A stretch of 64,000 nucleotides of DNA from Microbacterium cremeum (GTDB taxonomy: Bacteria > Actinomycetota > Actinomycetes > Actinomycetales > Microbacteriaceae). Location: assembly GCF_015277855.1 (NCBI RefSeq), contig NZ_CP063812.1, positions 1,612,001-1,676,000 of the forward strand. The letters run 5' to 3'. The translations under genes were made by a program, and so were the position numbers. Within the stretch, counting starts at the first letter, position 1. Every line of letters begins with the position of its first letter. Of this stretch, positions 1 through 12,541 are shown one piece after another. Below the pieces are notes generated by a model that saw only the letters and a program-made list of their open reading frames with translations, had not been told where the DNA came from and made no database searches.

Positions 1-2
1 TC

Positions 3-443
3 GAGCGCGAGCGTGCCGCGATGGACGCGCTCGAGGCGGGCGCGATCGACCCGGGCGACGTCATCGTGATCCGCTACGAAGGACCCAAGGGCGGTCCGGG
101 AATGCGCGAGATGCTCGCGATCACCGCCGCCATCAAGGGCGCGGGGCTCGGAAAAGATGTACTACTCTTGACGGACGGACGATTCTCAGGCGGCACAACC
201 GGCCTGTGCATCGGCCACATAGCACCCGAAGCGGTGGACGCAGGTCCTATCGCCTTCGTGCGCGATGGTGATCTGATACGGGTCGATATCGCGGCTCGCA
301 CTCTCGACCTACTCGTCGACGAGGCAGAGCTGAGCTCCCGCCGCTCTGGCTGGGAGCCCCTTCCTCCGCGCTATACCCGTGGCGTCCTTGCCAAGTACTC
401 CCGACTCGTGCGCTCCGCTGCAGAGGGCGCGACGACCGGCTGA
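3..443 (+). CDS. ilvD: dihydroxy-acid dehydratase, C-terminal part (5' end outside window)
   Basis: IlvD dehydrates 2,3-dihydroxy acids to 2-oxo acids in valine, leucine and isoleucine synthesis, using an Fe-S cluster. About 146 C-terminal residues are visible. They carry the family blocks [12 protein letters not shown] and [11 protein letters not shown]; the serine of the latter is a known active-site residue. ilvB starts 44 bases downstream, so the two are probably cotranscribed. From about position 155 the codon choice changes: GTA, CTA, TTG, CGA, TCA, ACA and ATA appear, which the neighbouring genes avoid. This could mean recombination of the 3' end. The family call is firm. Confidence 0.95.
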   Translation, partial: ERERAAMDALEAGAIDPGDVIVIRYEGPKGGPGMREMLAITAAIKGAGLGKDVLLLTDGRFSGGTTGLCIGHIAPEAVDAGPIAFVRDGDLIRVDIAARTLDLLVDEAELSSRRSGWEPLPPRYTRGVLAKYSRLVRSAAEGATTG

Positions 444-487
444 ACTCGGCTTTCCGACATCCCTTCGACCGATTTCGAGGATCACAA

Positions 488-3893
<3,406 letters not shown>

Positions 3894-3944
3894 CGCCCCG
3901 CCGACCCTCACGTATCGAAACCCGCGCGATCGCGCGAGGCGTGC

Positions 3945-3980
3945 GAAGCCCGGTCCCCACAAGGGGCCGGGCTTCCGTCA
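3945..3980 (+). terminator. hairpin terminator after ilvC
   Basis: A stem of GAAGCCCGG plus CCCC pairs with GGGG plus CCGGGCTTC, with one bulged T and an ACAA loop. The U-tract is weak. It lies between ilvC and a gene on the opposite strand, so it probably works in both directions. Confidence 0.8.
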
Positions 3981-3993
3981 TCCGTCATCCGTC

Positions 3994-5379
3994 TCACCCG
4001 GCGCGGACCGGCCCGGCAGCGGCCAGCTCGGCGAGCCGCTGCCGTCCGGCGCCGATGCACTCGCGCAGCCGCCGCACGGCGGCGATCACGGCCGGGTCGT
4101 CCGTGCGCTCCGGCGGGATCCGCGACGGGTTGAGGGTCGTGGCGTTCGCCCACTGGCGGATGTCGTCCTCGTTCGCCATCGCGAGCGACGCGTCGCCGCC
4201 GATCACCTGCATCGCCGTCCAGTCGGCCGGCGTGTCGGCGTACGGCGAGGGACGGCACACCGCGTTCTTCTCCTCATCGGTGTCGCGCGTCGCCTCGACG
4301 TAGCCGGTGAGCGCGGCGCCGAAGCACGGGAAGCCGACGCGGACCGGCTGCGGCGTGATCACGCCGGGCCTCCAGATCGGCACGAGCCCGGGGTACTTGA
4401 GCCCGGACGCCGCGCAGTGCACGATCACGGCGTCGCGGGGAATCCGGACGTCTCCCTCGGCGAAGCGCAGCCGGCCCGGTTCGACGCCGCGCAGGTGCCC
4501 TCGCCGCACGACGTCCTCGATGGAACGCAGCAGCTCGAGCTCCCACGTCGCGAGCGTCGGGGTCTTCGCCATCGTCGGGGTCGCCGTGCGATCGATGCGC
4601 AGCATGACGCCGGCGGCCTCCATGCGCAGGAAGAGATCGTCCGCCGACGACGCCTCGGCCGCCGCCGTCATGGTGTCGGCGGCCATGCCGAGGAAGATCG
4701 CGGGATCGGGCTGGACCACGGCGCGGTTGAGCAGCCACGGATCGCGCGGGCGCACCCACGTGATGGCGTCGGGGGCGACACCCTGGCGGAGGAGCCAGAC
4801 GGCCGCATCCATCGCGGTCTTGCCCGCGCCGACGAGCACGAACCGTCCCGGCGCTGCGGCGATCTTCACGAGCCCGTTCACCGGGATGACGTGGGCGCCG
4901 TCCGATTCGAAGGGAGGAGGTGTGAGCGCGGGGATGTCGGGCGAGAGGTATCGCGCGTCGACCAGGCGAGCGCGGGGCGCGACGAACCGCGTGCCCGTCA
5001 GCCGCGACACGAACCGTCCCTCGCCGACGTACTCGCTGTTCCAGTGGAAGGTCACCTTCCCGCTCTGCGAGAGCCGCTCGGCGACGCGCGCGTAGTACTC
5101 GCAGACCTCGGCGGCCGACGCGCGCTCCTGCAGGCCCCGTTCGGGACCCTCCTGCTGCAGTCGTCCGCCGCCGAGGCGCGTGGACGCGACGCCGTAGAAC
5201 GCCGACGCCTGGTGGAGCCGGACGAACGCGTAGTCGTCGAGCCAGTGCCCGCCCGCGCCGAATCGCCGATCGACGACCGCGACCGACACGTCGGCCCGGG
5301 CCGTGAGCGCGTCGGTGAACGCCATGCCCATGGCCCCTGCCCCCAGCACGAGGTAGTCGGCGTCGACTGCGACCTCCAC
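3994..5379 (-). CDS. FAD/NAD(P)-binding flavoprotein, flavin-monooxygenase-like
   Basis: A 461-residue protein with an N-terminal FAD-binding Rossmann motif (YLVLGAGAMGMAF, near residue 8) and a second dinucleotide motif, FVLVGAGKTAMDAAVWLL, in the middle. This two-site layout is that of FMO-type and related pyridine-nucleotide flavoproteins. The substrate cannot be read from sequence. An upstream in-frame ATG at 5448 would overlap cutC. The GTG at 5379 is preferred because TTGACG, 17 bases, TCGGAT, then six bases precede it, which is the spacing of a leaderless promoter. It is convergent with ilvC and divergent from cutC. Confidence 0.75.
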   Translation of the reverse strand: MEVAVDADYLVLGAGAMGMAFTDALTARADVSVAVVDRRFGAGGHWLDDYAFVRLHQASAFYGVASTRLGGGRLQQEGPERGLQERASAAEVCEYYARVAERLSQSGKVTFHWNSEYVGEGRFVSRLTGTRFVAPRARLVDARYLSPDIPALTPPPFESDGAHVIPVNGLVKIAAAPGRFVLVGAGKTAMDAAVWLLRQGVAPDAITWVRPRDPWLLNRAVVQPDPAIFLGMAADTMTAAAEASSADDLFLRMEAAGVMLRIDRTATPTMAKTPTLATWELELLRSIEDVVRRGHLRGVEPGRLRFAEGDVRIPRDAVIVHCAASGLKYPGLVPIWRPGVITPQPVRVGFPCFGAALTGYVEATRDTDEEKNAVCRPSPYADTPADWTAMQVIGGDASLAMANEDDIRQWANATTLNPSRIPPERTDDPAVIAAVRRLRECIGAGRQRLAELAAAGPVRAG

Positions 5380-5433
5380 GTGCTCATCCGACCACCGGCG
5401 CGGCACAGCGTCAAGGCGCCCCGCCACGCCGGA

Positions 5434-5446
5434 TAGGCTTCCTCGC
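5434..5446 (+). promoter_or_regulatory. leaderless promoter -10 of cutC
   Basis: TAGGCT lies seven bases before the cutC ATG and there is no ribosome-binding site, so transcription should begin at or next to the start codon. Confidence 0.65.
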
Positions 5447-6163
5447 ATGTCTGTGCGCCCCGTCGAGATCGCCGTCCAGGACCCCGCAGGCGCCCGTGAT
5501 GCGGTCGCGGCGGGCGCCGTGCGGCTCGAGCTCTGCCAGGCGCTCGATGTCGGCGGGCTGACCCCGTCGCTCGCGATGCTCGAGGCGGTGCTCGGCGCGG
5601 TCGATCCGGCTGCGGTGAACGTACTCGTCCGCCCCCGCCCCGGCGGTTTCGTCTACACCCCCGACGAGGTCGCCCTCGTCGCGGCCGACATCCGCGCGTG
5701 CGTCGTGCGAGGCGCCGGCGGAGTCGTGATCGGGGCCCTCGACGGGGCCGGCGGGCTCGATCGCGAGGCCGTCCGTCGGTGGCGGGATGCCGCAGGCCCG
5801 GCGACGCTGGTGTTCCATCGCGCGATCGACGCCGCGCCGGATCCGTCCGCGGTGTTCGACGCGCTCCTCGCCGAGGGGGTCGACCGGGTCCTCACGTCGG
5901 GCGGCGCGGCGCGGTCGATCGACGGCGTCGGACGACTGGCCGAGTTCGCGGCCCGCTCCGGGCGCGTCGAGGTGATGGCGGGAGGCGGTGTGCGCGTCGT
6001 CGACATCCCGGTGCTGTTCGCCGCCGGTGTCGACGCGGTGCACCTCTCGGCGCGCGCCCGCGCGGGGCTCGACGCCCCCTCTGGTCCGGGCGGGGGATCC
6101 GACGGTCACGACGTGACCGACGCCGCGCTTGTGCGGGAGGCGGTCGCCGCCGCGCGGACGTGA
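5447..6163 (+). CDS. cutC: copper homeostasis protein CutC family
   Basis: A 238-residue TIM-barrel protein with the CutC signature blocks: VRLELCQALDVGGLTPS near the N-terminus, NVLVRPRPGGFVY, and a C-terminal VEVMAGGGVRV. CutC was linked to copper tolerance in E. coli; its biochemical role remains uncertain. The gene is leaderless, with a TAGGCT box directly before the ATG. No other copper genes are nearby. Confidence 0.85.
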   Translation: MSVRPVEIAVQDPAGARDAVAAGAVRLELCQALDVGGLTPSLAMLEAVLGAVDPAAVNVLVRPRPGGFVYTPDEVALVAADIRACVVRGAGGVVIGALDGAGGLDREAVRRWRDAAGPATLVFHRAIDAAPDPSAVFDALLAEGVDRVLTSGGAARSIDGVGRLAEFAARSGRVEVMAGGGVRVVDIPVLFAAGVDAVHLSARARAGLDAPSGPGGGSDGHDVTDAALVREAVAAART

Positions 6164-6241
6164 ACGCGGGCCCCACGGACGCACGTATCACGGCGCGCTG
6201 ACCCTGCCTCCCCCTGGGGAGACCGAAACAGAGGAGCCGTC

Positions 6242-7081
6242 ATGAACATCGAACCGTGGACCACCGTCGGGACCGGAGCAGAGGGTCCGGTCGTGTCCGG
6301 CATCCAGTACCTGCTGCGCGCCCAGGGGCACGCCGTCGTCGTCGACGGCGACTACGGTCCCGTGACCGCGGCGGCGGTCGCCGCGTTCCAGGCGGTGGAG
6401 GGGATCGCGGCGGACGGTGTCGTCGGACCTGTCACGTGGCCGCGACTGGTCGTGCCGAGCGGGCCGGGGGCGACGGGCGACGCCGTCCGCGCGGTGCAGC
6501 AGTTCGGGCTGCTCCGCTCTCCGGGGGAGGATCCGCTCCTCGTCGACGGCGTGTTCGGTCCGCTGACGAAGGAACGCGTCGAGTTCTTCCAGGAGTCCTG
6601 GGGGCTCACGCTCGACGGCGTCGCGGGCCGCGAGACGTGGTCGTTCCTCAGCACCGCCATGCCGGGACCGCGGCCCTGGGCTCTCGTGAAGCAGGGCTCG
6701 TCGCAGGCCACGAACTGGCGCGCGCTCGCGGCGCAGCACCTGCTGCGCCACCACGGCGCGGCCATCGCCGCGGACGGCGCGTTCGGTCCGGCCAGCGGCG
6801 CCGCGGTCCAGGCGTTCCAGCAGACGCTGCGCACCGACGAGATCTCGACGACGCTGGGGCAGCTCGACTGGCCGAGCCTCATCGTCACGGTGCGGCTCGG
6901 CGACACGGGAGAGGCGGTCCGGGCGCTGCAGACGCTGCTCGCGGACCTGGCCGTCGACGGTGCCTTCGGTCCGCTCACGGACGCGGCCGTCCGCGAGTTC
7001 CAGTCGATGTTCGCTCCGCCGGCCGACGGGATCGTCGGACCCGTCACGTGGCACGCGCTCACAGTGCGGCTCTTCGATTGA
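6242..7081 (+). CDS. protein made of four peptidoglycan-binding (PGBD_1) repeats
   Basis: The 279 residues are almost entirely four tandem PG_binding_1-like repeats of about 65-70 residues. Each carries a DG-x-FGP/YGP-x-T element ([36 protein letters not shown]) followed by AVxxFQ and, in three of the four, a closing [12 protein letters not shown] segment. The third repeat ends differently. No signal peptide, membrane segment or catalytic domain is visible, so how it would reach the wall is unclear. The gene looks monocistronic, and the repeat assignment is firm. Confidence 0.8.
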   Translation: MNIEPWTTVGTGAEGPVVSGIQYLLRAQGHAVVVDGDYGPVTAAAVAAFQAVEGIAADGVVGPVTWPRLVVPSGPGATGDAVRAVQQFGLLRSPGEDPLLVDGVFGPLTKERVEFFQESWGLTLDGVAGRETWSFLSTAMPGPRPWALVKQGSSQATNWRALAAQHLLRHHGAAIAADGAFGPASGAAVQAFQQTLRTDEISTTLGQLDWPSLIVTVRLGDTGEAVRALQTLLADLAVDGAFGPLTDAAVREFQSMFAPPADGIVGPVTWHALTVRLFD

Positions 7082-7118
7082 GCGCGGCACGGCATCCCCG
7101 CCGGCAGACGCGCCCCAC

Positions 7119-7130
7119 TACGCTGAACTC
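7119..7130 (+). promoter_or_regulatory. leaderless promoter -10 (TACGCT)
   Basis: TACGCT lies six bases before a GTG that opens the frame of the following membrane protein. This decides the start over in-frame codons further upstream. Confidence 0.55.
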
Positions 7131-7733
7131 GTGACGACCGGACGCGACGACGACGCCCTGACCTGGGACGGCGACGACGACCCCACCCTCGACGTCGGCG
7201 CGTCCGATGCGGGCGGTGAGGTGCCGGCGGCAGAGGCCGCGAGCCCCGAACCGACCGACACCGAACCGACCGACGCCGAACCGGACGCCGCCGCGGGGAC
7301 CGCGGTGCTTCCCGAGGGGTTCACCGCGGTCGGCAGGGGGAGTGAGCGTGTCTCATCCGCCGACGCGGCGGCCGGGCCGGCCGGCGCGCCGGCGGACGCG
7401 GTCGCCGTGGACGGCGAGGCAACGGCCGCCAAGACCCCGATGGGGAACGCCGAGCTCATCGTGCTCGGCGTGCTCGGCGGCGTGTATGCGCTCTTCGCCG
7501 TCGGCTGGCTGATCGGCGGCCTGCGCCTGCAGGGCTGGCGTCCGTTCCTGGTGACCGACGCGATGTACCAGGGCAGCCTGTGGCTCGCGGTGCTCGCCCC
7601 GGTGCTGTGGTTCGCGACGGTGTTCCTGCTCACGCGCGCGTCGCGCTCGTGGGTGCGGTTCGCGTGGCTCGCCGCGGGTGTGGTGCTGCTGGTGCCGTGG
7701 CCTTTCGTCATGATCGGGGCGGTGGGGCAATGA
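7131..7733 (+). CDS. membrane protein with long acidic N-terminal tail
   Basis: Predicted 200 residues. The first 100 or so are acidic and low complexity, rich in D, E, P, T and A with repeated EPTD units. About three membrane segments follow (LIVLGVLGGVYALFAVGWLI, LWLAVLAPVLWFATVFLL, and a last one ending FVMIGAVG). The DNA-poly(A)-like family is not recognised and no function is assigned. The GTG start rests on the adjacent TACGCT box. Its stop overlaps the ATG of the next membrane gene (ATGA), so the two are translationally coupled and their products probably act together. Confidence 0.65.
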   Translation: MTTGRDDDALTWDGDDDPTLDVGASDAGGEVPAAEAASPEPTDTEPTDAEPDAAAGTAVLPEGFTAVGRGSERVSSADAAAGPAGAPADAVAVDGEATAAKTPMGNAELIVLGVLGGVYALFAVGWLIGGLRLQGWRPFLVTDAMYQGSLWLAVLAPVLWFATVFLLTRASRSWVRFAWLAAGVVLLVPWPFVMIGAVGQ

Positions 7734-8104
7734 GCGACACGACACCGGATGCCGCGGCATCCGTCCCCGCGAAGGGCAGGACGCCGACCTGGCTCGTCGC
7801 GACCATCTCGGGCCTCGTCGGCCTCTTCTACGCCTACGCGGTGTGGAACGCGATCGGCAACCTCATCGAGACGGTCGGGTTCTACGGCGAGGCGGGCATG
7901 TCGCTGACCCCGCTGGGCTGGCTGGTCTGGATCTTCGCGGCGGTCTTCCCGCTGCTCGTGTGGGGCGCGGCGTTCGCGCTGGCCCACCGGCGCGCGGCGC
8001 ACGAGCTGCTCCTCGTGATGATCACCGGGCTCGCGCTCGTCGCGGTGTTCTGGCTCAATGTCGTCGCCTACACCACGCTCAACACGACGTCGCTGGTGTC
8101 GTGA
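7730..8104 (+). CDS. small membrane protein
   Basis: A 124-residue protein with a short polar N-terminus and three to four hydrophobic segments (WLVATISGLVGLFYAYAVWN, PLGWLVWIFAAVFPLLVWGA, LLLVMITGLALVAVFWLNVV). The start overlaps the stop of the preceding membrane gene by four bases. No family is recognised. It is followed by the serA promoter. Confidence 0.7.
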   Translation: MSDTTPDAAASVPAKGRTPTWLVATISGLVGLFYAYAVWNAIGNLIETVGFYGEAGMSLTPLGWLVWIFAAVFPLLVWGAAFALAHRRAAHELLLVMITGLALVAVFWLNVVAYTTLNTTSLVS

Positions 8105-8142
8105 CGTTCGTCACACGGTCAGGGCGCCGCGACTCGCCACGA

Positions 8143-8148
8143 TAGGCT
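8143..8148 (+). promoter_or_regulatory. serA promoter -10 (TAGGCT)
   Basis: TAGGCT lies 84 bases before the serA GTG. Unlike most promoters here it gives an mRNA with a leader of roughly 75-80 bases, and an AAGGA site precedes the start codon. Confidence 0.5.
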
Positions 8149-8232
8149 GGGCAACGGCCCGCCCCCGCTGGCGTGCGGCGCGGCATCCGCTCTGCTCTGC
8201 GCCGTCGCGCACCGCCCCCGAAGGAATCACCC

Positions 8233-9837
8233 GTGACGAAGCCTGTCGTCCTCATCGCCGAAGAGCTCTCTCCCGCCACGATCGACGCACTGGGTCCAGA
8301 CTTCGATGTGCGCTACGTCGACGGCACCGACCGGCCCGCCCTGCTGTCTGCGCTGGCCGACGCGAACGCGGTGCTGATCCGCTCGGCGACGAAGATCGAC
8401 GCCGAGGCGATCGCCGCGGCCCCCGTGCTCAAGGTCGTCGCGCGTGCGGGCGTCGGGCTCGACAACGTCGACATCAAGACGGCGACCACGGCGGGCGTGA
8501 TGGTGGTCAACGCGCCCACCTCCAACATCATCTCGGCGGCCGAGCTGACCGTCGGTCACATCCTGAGCCTGGCCCGCCGCATCCCCGCCGCGCACGCGTC
8601 GCTCGCCGCCGGCCAGTGGAAGCGCAGCGCGTACACCGGCACCGAGCTCTTCGAGAAGACGGTCGGAATCATCGGGCTGGGTCGCATCGGCGCGCTCATC
8701 GCAGCGCGACTGCAGGCGTTCGGTGTGGCGGTCGTGGCGTATGACCCCTATGTCACGCCCGCGCGCGCCCAGCAGCTCGGCGTGACCCTGCTCGAACTGG
8801 ACGAGCTGCTCGCGACCAGCGACTTCGTCACCATCCACATGCCGAAGACCCCCGAGACGACGGGCATGATCGGCGCCGAGCAGTTCCGTCTGATGAAGCC
8901 GACGGCCTTCGTCGTCAACGTCGCGCGCGGCGGCCTCATCGACGAGGAGGCGCTGCACGCCGCGCTCACCAGCGGCGAGATCGCGGGTGCCGGCCTCGAC
9001 GTGTTCACGAGCGAGCCGCCCGCGCCCGACGGCACGGCCTTCCCGCTCCTGGCTCTGCCCAACGTCGTCGTCACGCCGCACCTCGGCGCCTCGACCGACG
9101 AGGCGCAGGAGAAGGCGGGCGTCTCGGTCGCGAAGTCCGTGAAGCTCGCGCTCGAGGGCGACCTCGTGCCCGACGCCGTGAACGTGGCGGGCGGGGTCAT
9201 CGACCCGTTCGTGCGTCCCGGGATCGCGCTCGTCGAGCAGCTCGGCCAGTTCTTCACGGGCCTCGCGCACAGCGCGCTCACCAGCCTCGACATCGAGGTG
9301 CGCGGTGAGCTGGCGGCCTACGACGTCAGCGTGTACCGCCTGGCCGCGCTCAAGGGCATCCTCGCGAACGTCGTCAGCGAGAACGTCTCGTACGTGAACG
9401 CGCCGCTGTTCGCCGAGCAGCGCGGCATCGAGACGCGGCTCATCGTCGAGGCCGAGAGCCCGCTGTACCGCAACATCACCATCCTGCGCGGCACACTCGC
9501 GGACGGCTCCGTCCTCACCGTGGCCGGCACGCTCGCCGGCACGCGCATGGTGCCCAAGGTGGTGGGCATCAACGGCTACGAGATCGAGGTGCCGATCGAA
9601 CGCCACCACCTCGTGATGCGGTACGCCGACCGCCCGGGCATCGTGGCGATCTACGGCCAGAGGCTGGGCGACGCGGGCATCAACATCGCCGGTCTGCAGG
9701 TCGCGCAGGCCGACGCGAGCGGGCGTGCCCTGTCGGTGCTCACCGTGGACTCGCCGGTGCCCGAGGAGCTGCTCGAAGAGATGCGCGACTCCGTCGGCGC
9801 GGACCTGTTCCGCCGCATCGAGGTCACCGAGGACTGA
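8233..9837 (+). CDS. serA: D-3-phosphoglycerate dehydrogenase, long ACT-containing type
   Basis: Oxidises 3-phosphoglycerate to phosphohydroxypyruvate, the first step of serine synthesis. The 534-residue length matches the actinobacterial form, which has an intervening domain plus a C-terminal ACT domain. The NAD motif GIIGLGRIGALIAARL lies near residue 150. The active-site histidine is in VVVTPHLGAST. The ACT segment begins MRYADRPGIVAIYGQRLG. The GTG follows AAGGAATCACCC and gives the expected N-terminus KPVVLIAEEL. A DUF2867 gene starts directly after the stop. Confidence 0.96.
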   Translation: MTKPVVLIAEELSPATIDALGPDFDVRYVDGTDRPALLSALADANAVLIRSATKIDAEAIAAAPVLKVVARAGVGLDNVDIKTATTAGVMVVNAPTSNIISAAELTVGHILSLARRIPAAHASLAAGQWKRSAYTGTELFEKTVGIIGLGRIGALIAARLQAFGVAVVAYDPYVTPARAQQLGVTLLELDELLATSDFVTIHMPKTPETTGMIGAEQFRLMKPTAFVVNVARGGLIDEEALHAALTSGEIAGAGLDVFTSEPPAPDGTAFPLLALPNVVVTPHLGASTDEAQEKAGVSVAKSVKLALEGDLVPDAVNVAGGVIDPFVRPGIALVEQLGQFFTGLAHSALTSLDIEVRGELAAYDVSVYRLAALKGILANVVSENVSYVNAPLFAEQRGIETRLIVEAESPLYRNITILRGTLADGSVLTVAGTLAGTRMVPKVVGINGYEIEVPIERHHLVMRYADRPGIVAIYGQRLGDAGINIAGLQVAQADASGRALSVLTVDSPVPEELLEEMRDSVGADLFRRIEVTED

Positions 9838-10353
9838 ATGATGGCGCCGGTCGAGGGTCTCGCATCCGCACCGGCGCCCTCGCCCGCCCGTGCCGGATCT
9901 CCGGCCTTCCGCAGTCTCGCGTTCGAAGGGCTCTCCCGGTTCGACTACGGCGACGTGATCCTGGCGTCGAAGCCGCCGCGCACGACCGGCGATCCGCGCG
10001 AGTGGGCCGAGACGCTGTTCGCCCCGAAGTCCTCGCCGCTGTGGGTCAAGGCGGCCATGGGGCTGCGCATCGCGCTCGCTCCGCTGCTGCGCCTCGAGGC
10101 GGCGCCTCGAGGCGTGTTCGATGTGCGACGCGTCGAGGGTGAGGAGGCGCTCATCGAGTACGCCGATGCGCATCTGACGTTCCGCTGCGGCGTGGGAGTG
10201 GATGCCGCTGCGTCTGTTGTGCGCGTGACGACGGTCGTCACGTTCAACGACTGGCGAGGGCGCGTCTACTTCACGCCGGTCTCGCTGCTGCACCCGCTCG
10301 TGGTGCACGCGATGCTCCGGCGCACGCGGCGCAGGCTCGCCGCCCGCCGCTGA
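9838..10353 (+). CDS. DUF2867 family protein
   Basis: A 171-residue soluble protein resembling DUF2867 (RFDYGDVILASKPP near residue 38, and a C-terminal SLLHPLVVHAMLRRTRR). The function is unknown. The ATG directly abuts the serA stop codon, so it is translated from the same message, although a metabolic link to serine synthesis cannot be shown. A second in-frame ATG follows immediately. Confidence 0.65.
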   Translation: MMAPVEGLASAPAPSPARAGSPAFRSLAFEGLSRFDYGDVILASKPPRTTGDPREWAETLFAPKSSPLWVKAAMGLRIALAPLLRLEAAPRGVFDVRRVEGEEALIEYADAHLTFRCGVGVDAAASVVRVTTVVTFNDWRGRVYFTPVSLLHPLVVHAMLRRTRRRLAARR

Positions 10354-10383
10354 GCCGGCCGGTCGGACGCCGCGGGGCGGCGA

Positions 10384-10929
10384 TCAGAGCCGGATCGCCT
10401 CTTCCACGAGCGCGATGACGGCTTCGAGCGCCTCGCCGCGCGGCACCACCGTGAGTGGCGCATCCCCGCCGAGGGCGTTGTTGAAGTAGAGGCCGTCGCT
10501 GACCAGCATGACGAGGTCGAGGGCGGCCGTGCTGCGCGTATGCGGCCGCAGGGCGTCCTCCCAGCGCGCCCGCATCTCGTGCAGCGCGGCGATCGCCGGC
10601 GCGTTGCCGGACTGAGCCAGGCGGGAGGCGGCGATGATCGCGCGATCCAGCGGTGCGTTCTCCATGACCGACGAGCGCAGGAAGTACGCCACCGGTCCTT
10701 CCGCCGCGGACTCGATCGCGGCGACGTCCTCGTCGACGAGCTCGGCGAGCCGCACGATGAGTCCGGCCTCGAGGGCCTCCTTCGTGCCGAAGTGGTAGAG
10801 CAGGCCGCCCTTCGACACGCCCGCGGCGCGTGCCGTGGCGTCCATCGTCGCGGCGCGCTCGCCCTCATCGATGAGGATGCGCTCGAAGGCGTCGAGCACC
10901 TTCTCGCGTGCCAGGGGAGGGCGGCTCAT
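10384..10929 (-). CDS. TetR-family repressor of the adjacent MFS efflux gene
   Basis: A 181-residue TetR protein. The N-terminal helix-turn-helix includes TMDATARAAGVSKGGLLYHF, and the C-terminal part is a ligand-binding helical domain. It is divergent from an MFS drug-transporter gene, and the 63-base gap holds a perfect 7+7 inverted repeat that overlaps promoter elements of both genes. It probably represses the transporter and itself. A TACGAT box seven bases before the ATG suggests a leaderless transcript. Confidence 0.88.
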   Translation of the reverse strand: MSRPPLAREKVLDAFERILIDEGERAATMDATARAAGVSKGGLLYHFGTKEALEAGLIVRLAELVDEDVAAIESAAEGPVAYFLRSSVMENAPLDRAIIAASRLAQSGNAPAIAALHEMRARWEDALRPHTRSTAALDLVMLVSDGLYFNNALGGDAPLTVVPRGEALEAVIALVEEAIRL

Positions 10930-10941
10930 GGCGTCGATCGT

Positions 10942-10992
10942 ATCGACACGGGCAGCGGCATCCTGATACTATACCGGCTGGACGGTATAGAA
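10942..10992 (+). promoter_or_regulatory. divergent promoter region and TetR operator
   Basis: TATACCG (10970-10976) and CGGTATA (10983-10989) form a perfect inverted repeat with a six-base spacer. On the plus strand a TCGACA -35 (10943-10948) and a GATACT -10 (10965-10970), 16 bases apart, end right at the operator. On the minus strand TATAGT inside the operator could serve tetR. Repressor bound here would block both directions. The MFS ATG is four bases past the operator. Confidence 0.75.
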
Positions 10993-12534
10993 ATGATGAC
11001 ACTCACGCAAGAACTCTCCCTCGCCGAGGCGCAGTCCCGCCGCGTCGGCTGGCGCGGCTGGGCAGCGCTCGTCGTGCTCATGCTGCCGGTGCTGCTGGTC
11101 TCGGTCGACAACACGGTGCTGAGCTTCGCGCTGCCCGGGATCGCGCTGGACCTCGAGCCCACGAGCACGCAGCAGCTGTGGATCATCGACGCCTACCCGC
11201 TGGTGCTCGCCGGGCTGCTCGTCACGATGGGCACCCTCGGCGACCGTTTCGGCCGGCGACGGATGCTGCTGATCGGCGCGACCGGATTCGCCGCGGTGTC
11301 GGCGCTGGCCGCGTTCGCCCCGACGGCCGCCTGGCTCATCGCCGCACGCGCGGGCATGGGCGTCTTCGGCGCCATGCTCATGCCGTCGACGCTCTCGCTG
11401 CTGCGAAGCGTCTTCACCGACCGCGACCAGCGGCGACTCGCGATCGCGATCTGGGCCGCGATGTTCTCGGCCGGTTCCGCCCTGGGCCCGATCGTCGGCG
11501 GAGTGCTCCTCGAGCACTTCGCCTGGGGCTCGGTGTTCCTGCTCGCGGTGCCGGTGCTGGTGCCGCTTCTCGTGCTCGCGCCGATCCTCGTGCCCGAGAG
11601 CCGCGACCCGAGCCCGGGGCGGATCGATCCGGTGAGCATCCTGCTGTCGATGGCGACGATGATCCCCGTCGTGTACGGCATCAAAGAGCTCGCGGTGCAC
11701 GGCTTCGGCCTCATGACGTGGCTGCCGATCCTCGCGGGCGCCGGCTTCGGCATCCTTTTCGTCCGTCGTCAGCTGCGCGCCCGCACCCCGATGCTCGACA
11801 TGCGGCTGTTCCGCCAGGGCACCTTCAGCGGGGCGCTCGCGATCAACTTCCTCAGCGTCATCGCGCTCGTCGGCTTCCTGTTCTTCGTCGCGCAGCATCT
11901 GCAGCTGGTCGTCGGGCTGCCGCCGCTGCAGGCGGGACTCGCGCTGGTGCCGGGGCTGGTGACGATGATCGCAGCGGGGCTGCTGGTCGTGCCGATCTCG
12001 AAGAAGTGGCCTGCTCGCGTCGTCATCCCGGTCGCCCTCGTCTTCTCGGTGCTGGGCTACGTCACGGTCGCCTTCGCGACCGGCCCCGACAGCATCGGAG
12101 CACTCGTGGCCGCGTTCATCTCGCTCGGGATCGGCATCGGCTGCGCCGAGACCGTGTCGAACGAGCTGGTGCTGGCGAGCGCCCCTCCCGCCAAGGCCGG
12201 CGCCGCGAGCGCCGTGTCCGAGACCGCGTACGAGCTCGGCGCGGTGCTGGGCACCACCGTGCTCGGCGGCATCCTGACGGCGCTGTACCGCGCGAACCTC
12301 GTGATCCCGGACGGTGTTCCGGATGCCGCGGCCGCCGCCGCAGCCGAGACGCTCGCGGGCGCCGTGCACGCGGCCGACGAGATCGGCGGGACGACCGGCG
12401 ACGCGCTGCACGCGGCGGCCGCTCACGCGTTCGACGCCGGCATCACCGTGACGGCCCTCATCGGGGCGGCGCTCGTCGTCACGGCGGGCGTCATCGCGGC
12501 CACTACCCTGGGAGGGTCCCGCCAGAAGTCGTAG
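10993..12534 (+). CDS. MFS drug:H+ antiporter, DHA2-like (14 membrane segments)
   Basis: A 513-residue integral membrane transporter with about 14 hydrophobic helices. MFS motif A appears as [10 protein letters not shown], and the antiporter motif C as [16 protein letters not shown]. The best match is the DHA2 multidrug group that includes EmrB, QacA and LfrA. The substrate is unknown. Control by the divergent TetR protein through the 20-bp operator is likely. Two adjacent ATG codons are possible starts. leuB begins eight bases after the stop with its own ribosome-binding site. Confidence 0.88.
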   Translation: MMTLTQELSLAEAQSRRVGWRGWAALVVLMLPVLLVSVDNTVLSFALPGIALDLEPTSTQQLWIIDAYPLVLAGLLVTMGTLGDRFGRRRMLLIGATGFAAVSALAAFAPTAAWLIAARAGMGVFGAMLMPSTLSLLRSVFTDRDQRRLAIAIWAAMFSAGSALGPIVGGVLLEHFAWGSVFLLAVPVLVPLLVLAPILVPESRDPSPGRIDPVSILLSMATMIPVVYGIKELAVHGFGLMTWLPILAGAGFGILFVRRQLRARTPMLDMRLFRQGTFSGALAINFLSVIALVGFLFFVAQHLQLVVGLPPLQAGLALVPGLVTMIAAGLLVVPISKKWPARVVIPVALVFSVLGYVTVAFATGPDSIGALVAAFISLGIGIGCAETVSNELVLASAPPAKAGAASAVSETAYELGAVLGTTVLGGILTALYRANLVIPDGVPDAAAAAAAETLAGAVHAADEIGGTTGDALHAAAAHAFDAGITVTALIGAALVVTAGVIAATTLGGSRQKS

Positions 12535-12541
12535 GAGCACC

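Noticed and set aside
444..487. Attenuator before ilvB
   Set aside because: The gap is only 44 bases and has no branched-chain codon run or hairpin.
5380..5448. ATG at 5448 as the flavoprotein start
   Set aside because: It would overlap cutC and its promoter. The GTG at 5379 has promoter-like sequence at leaderless spacing and gives the expected Rossmann N-terminus.
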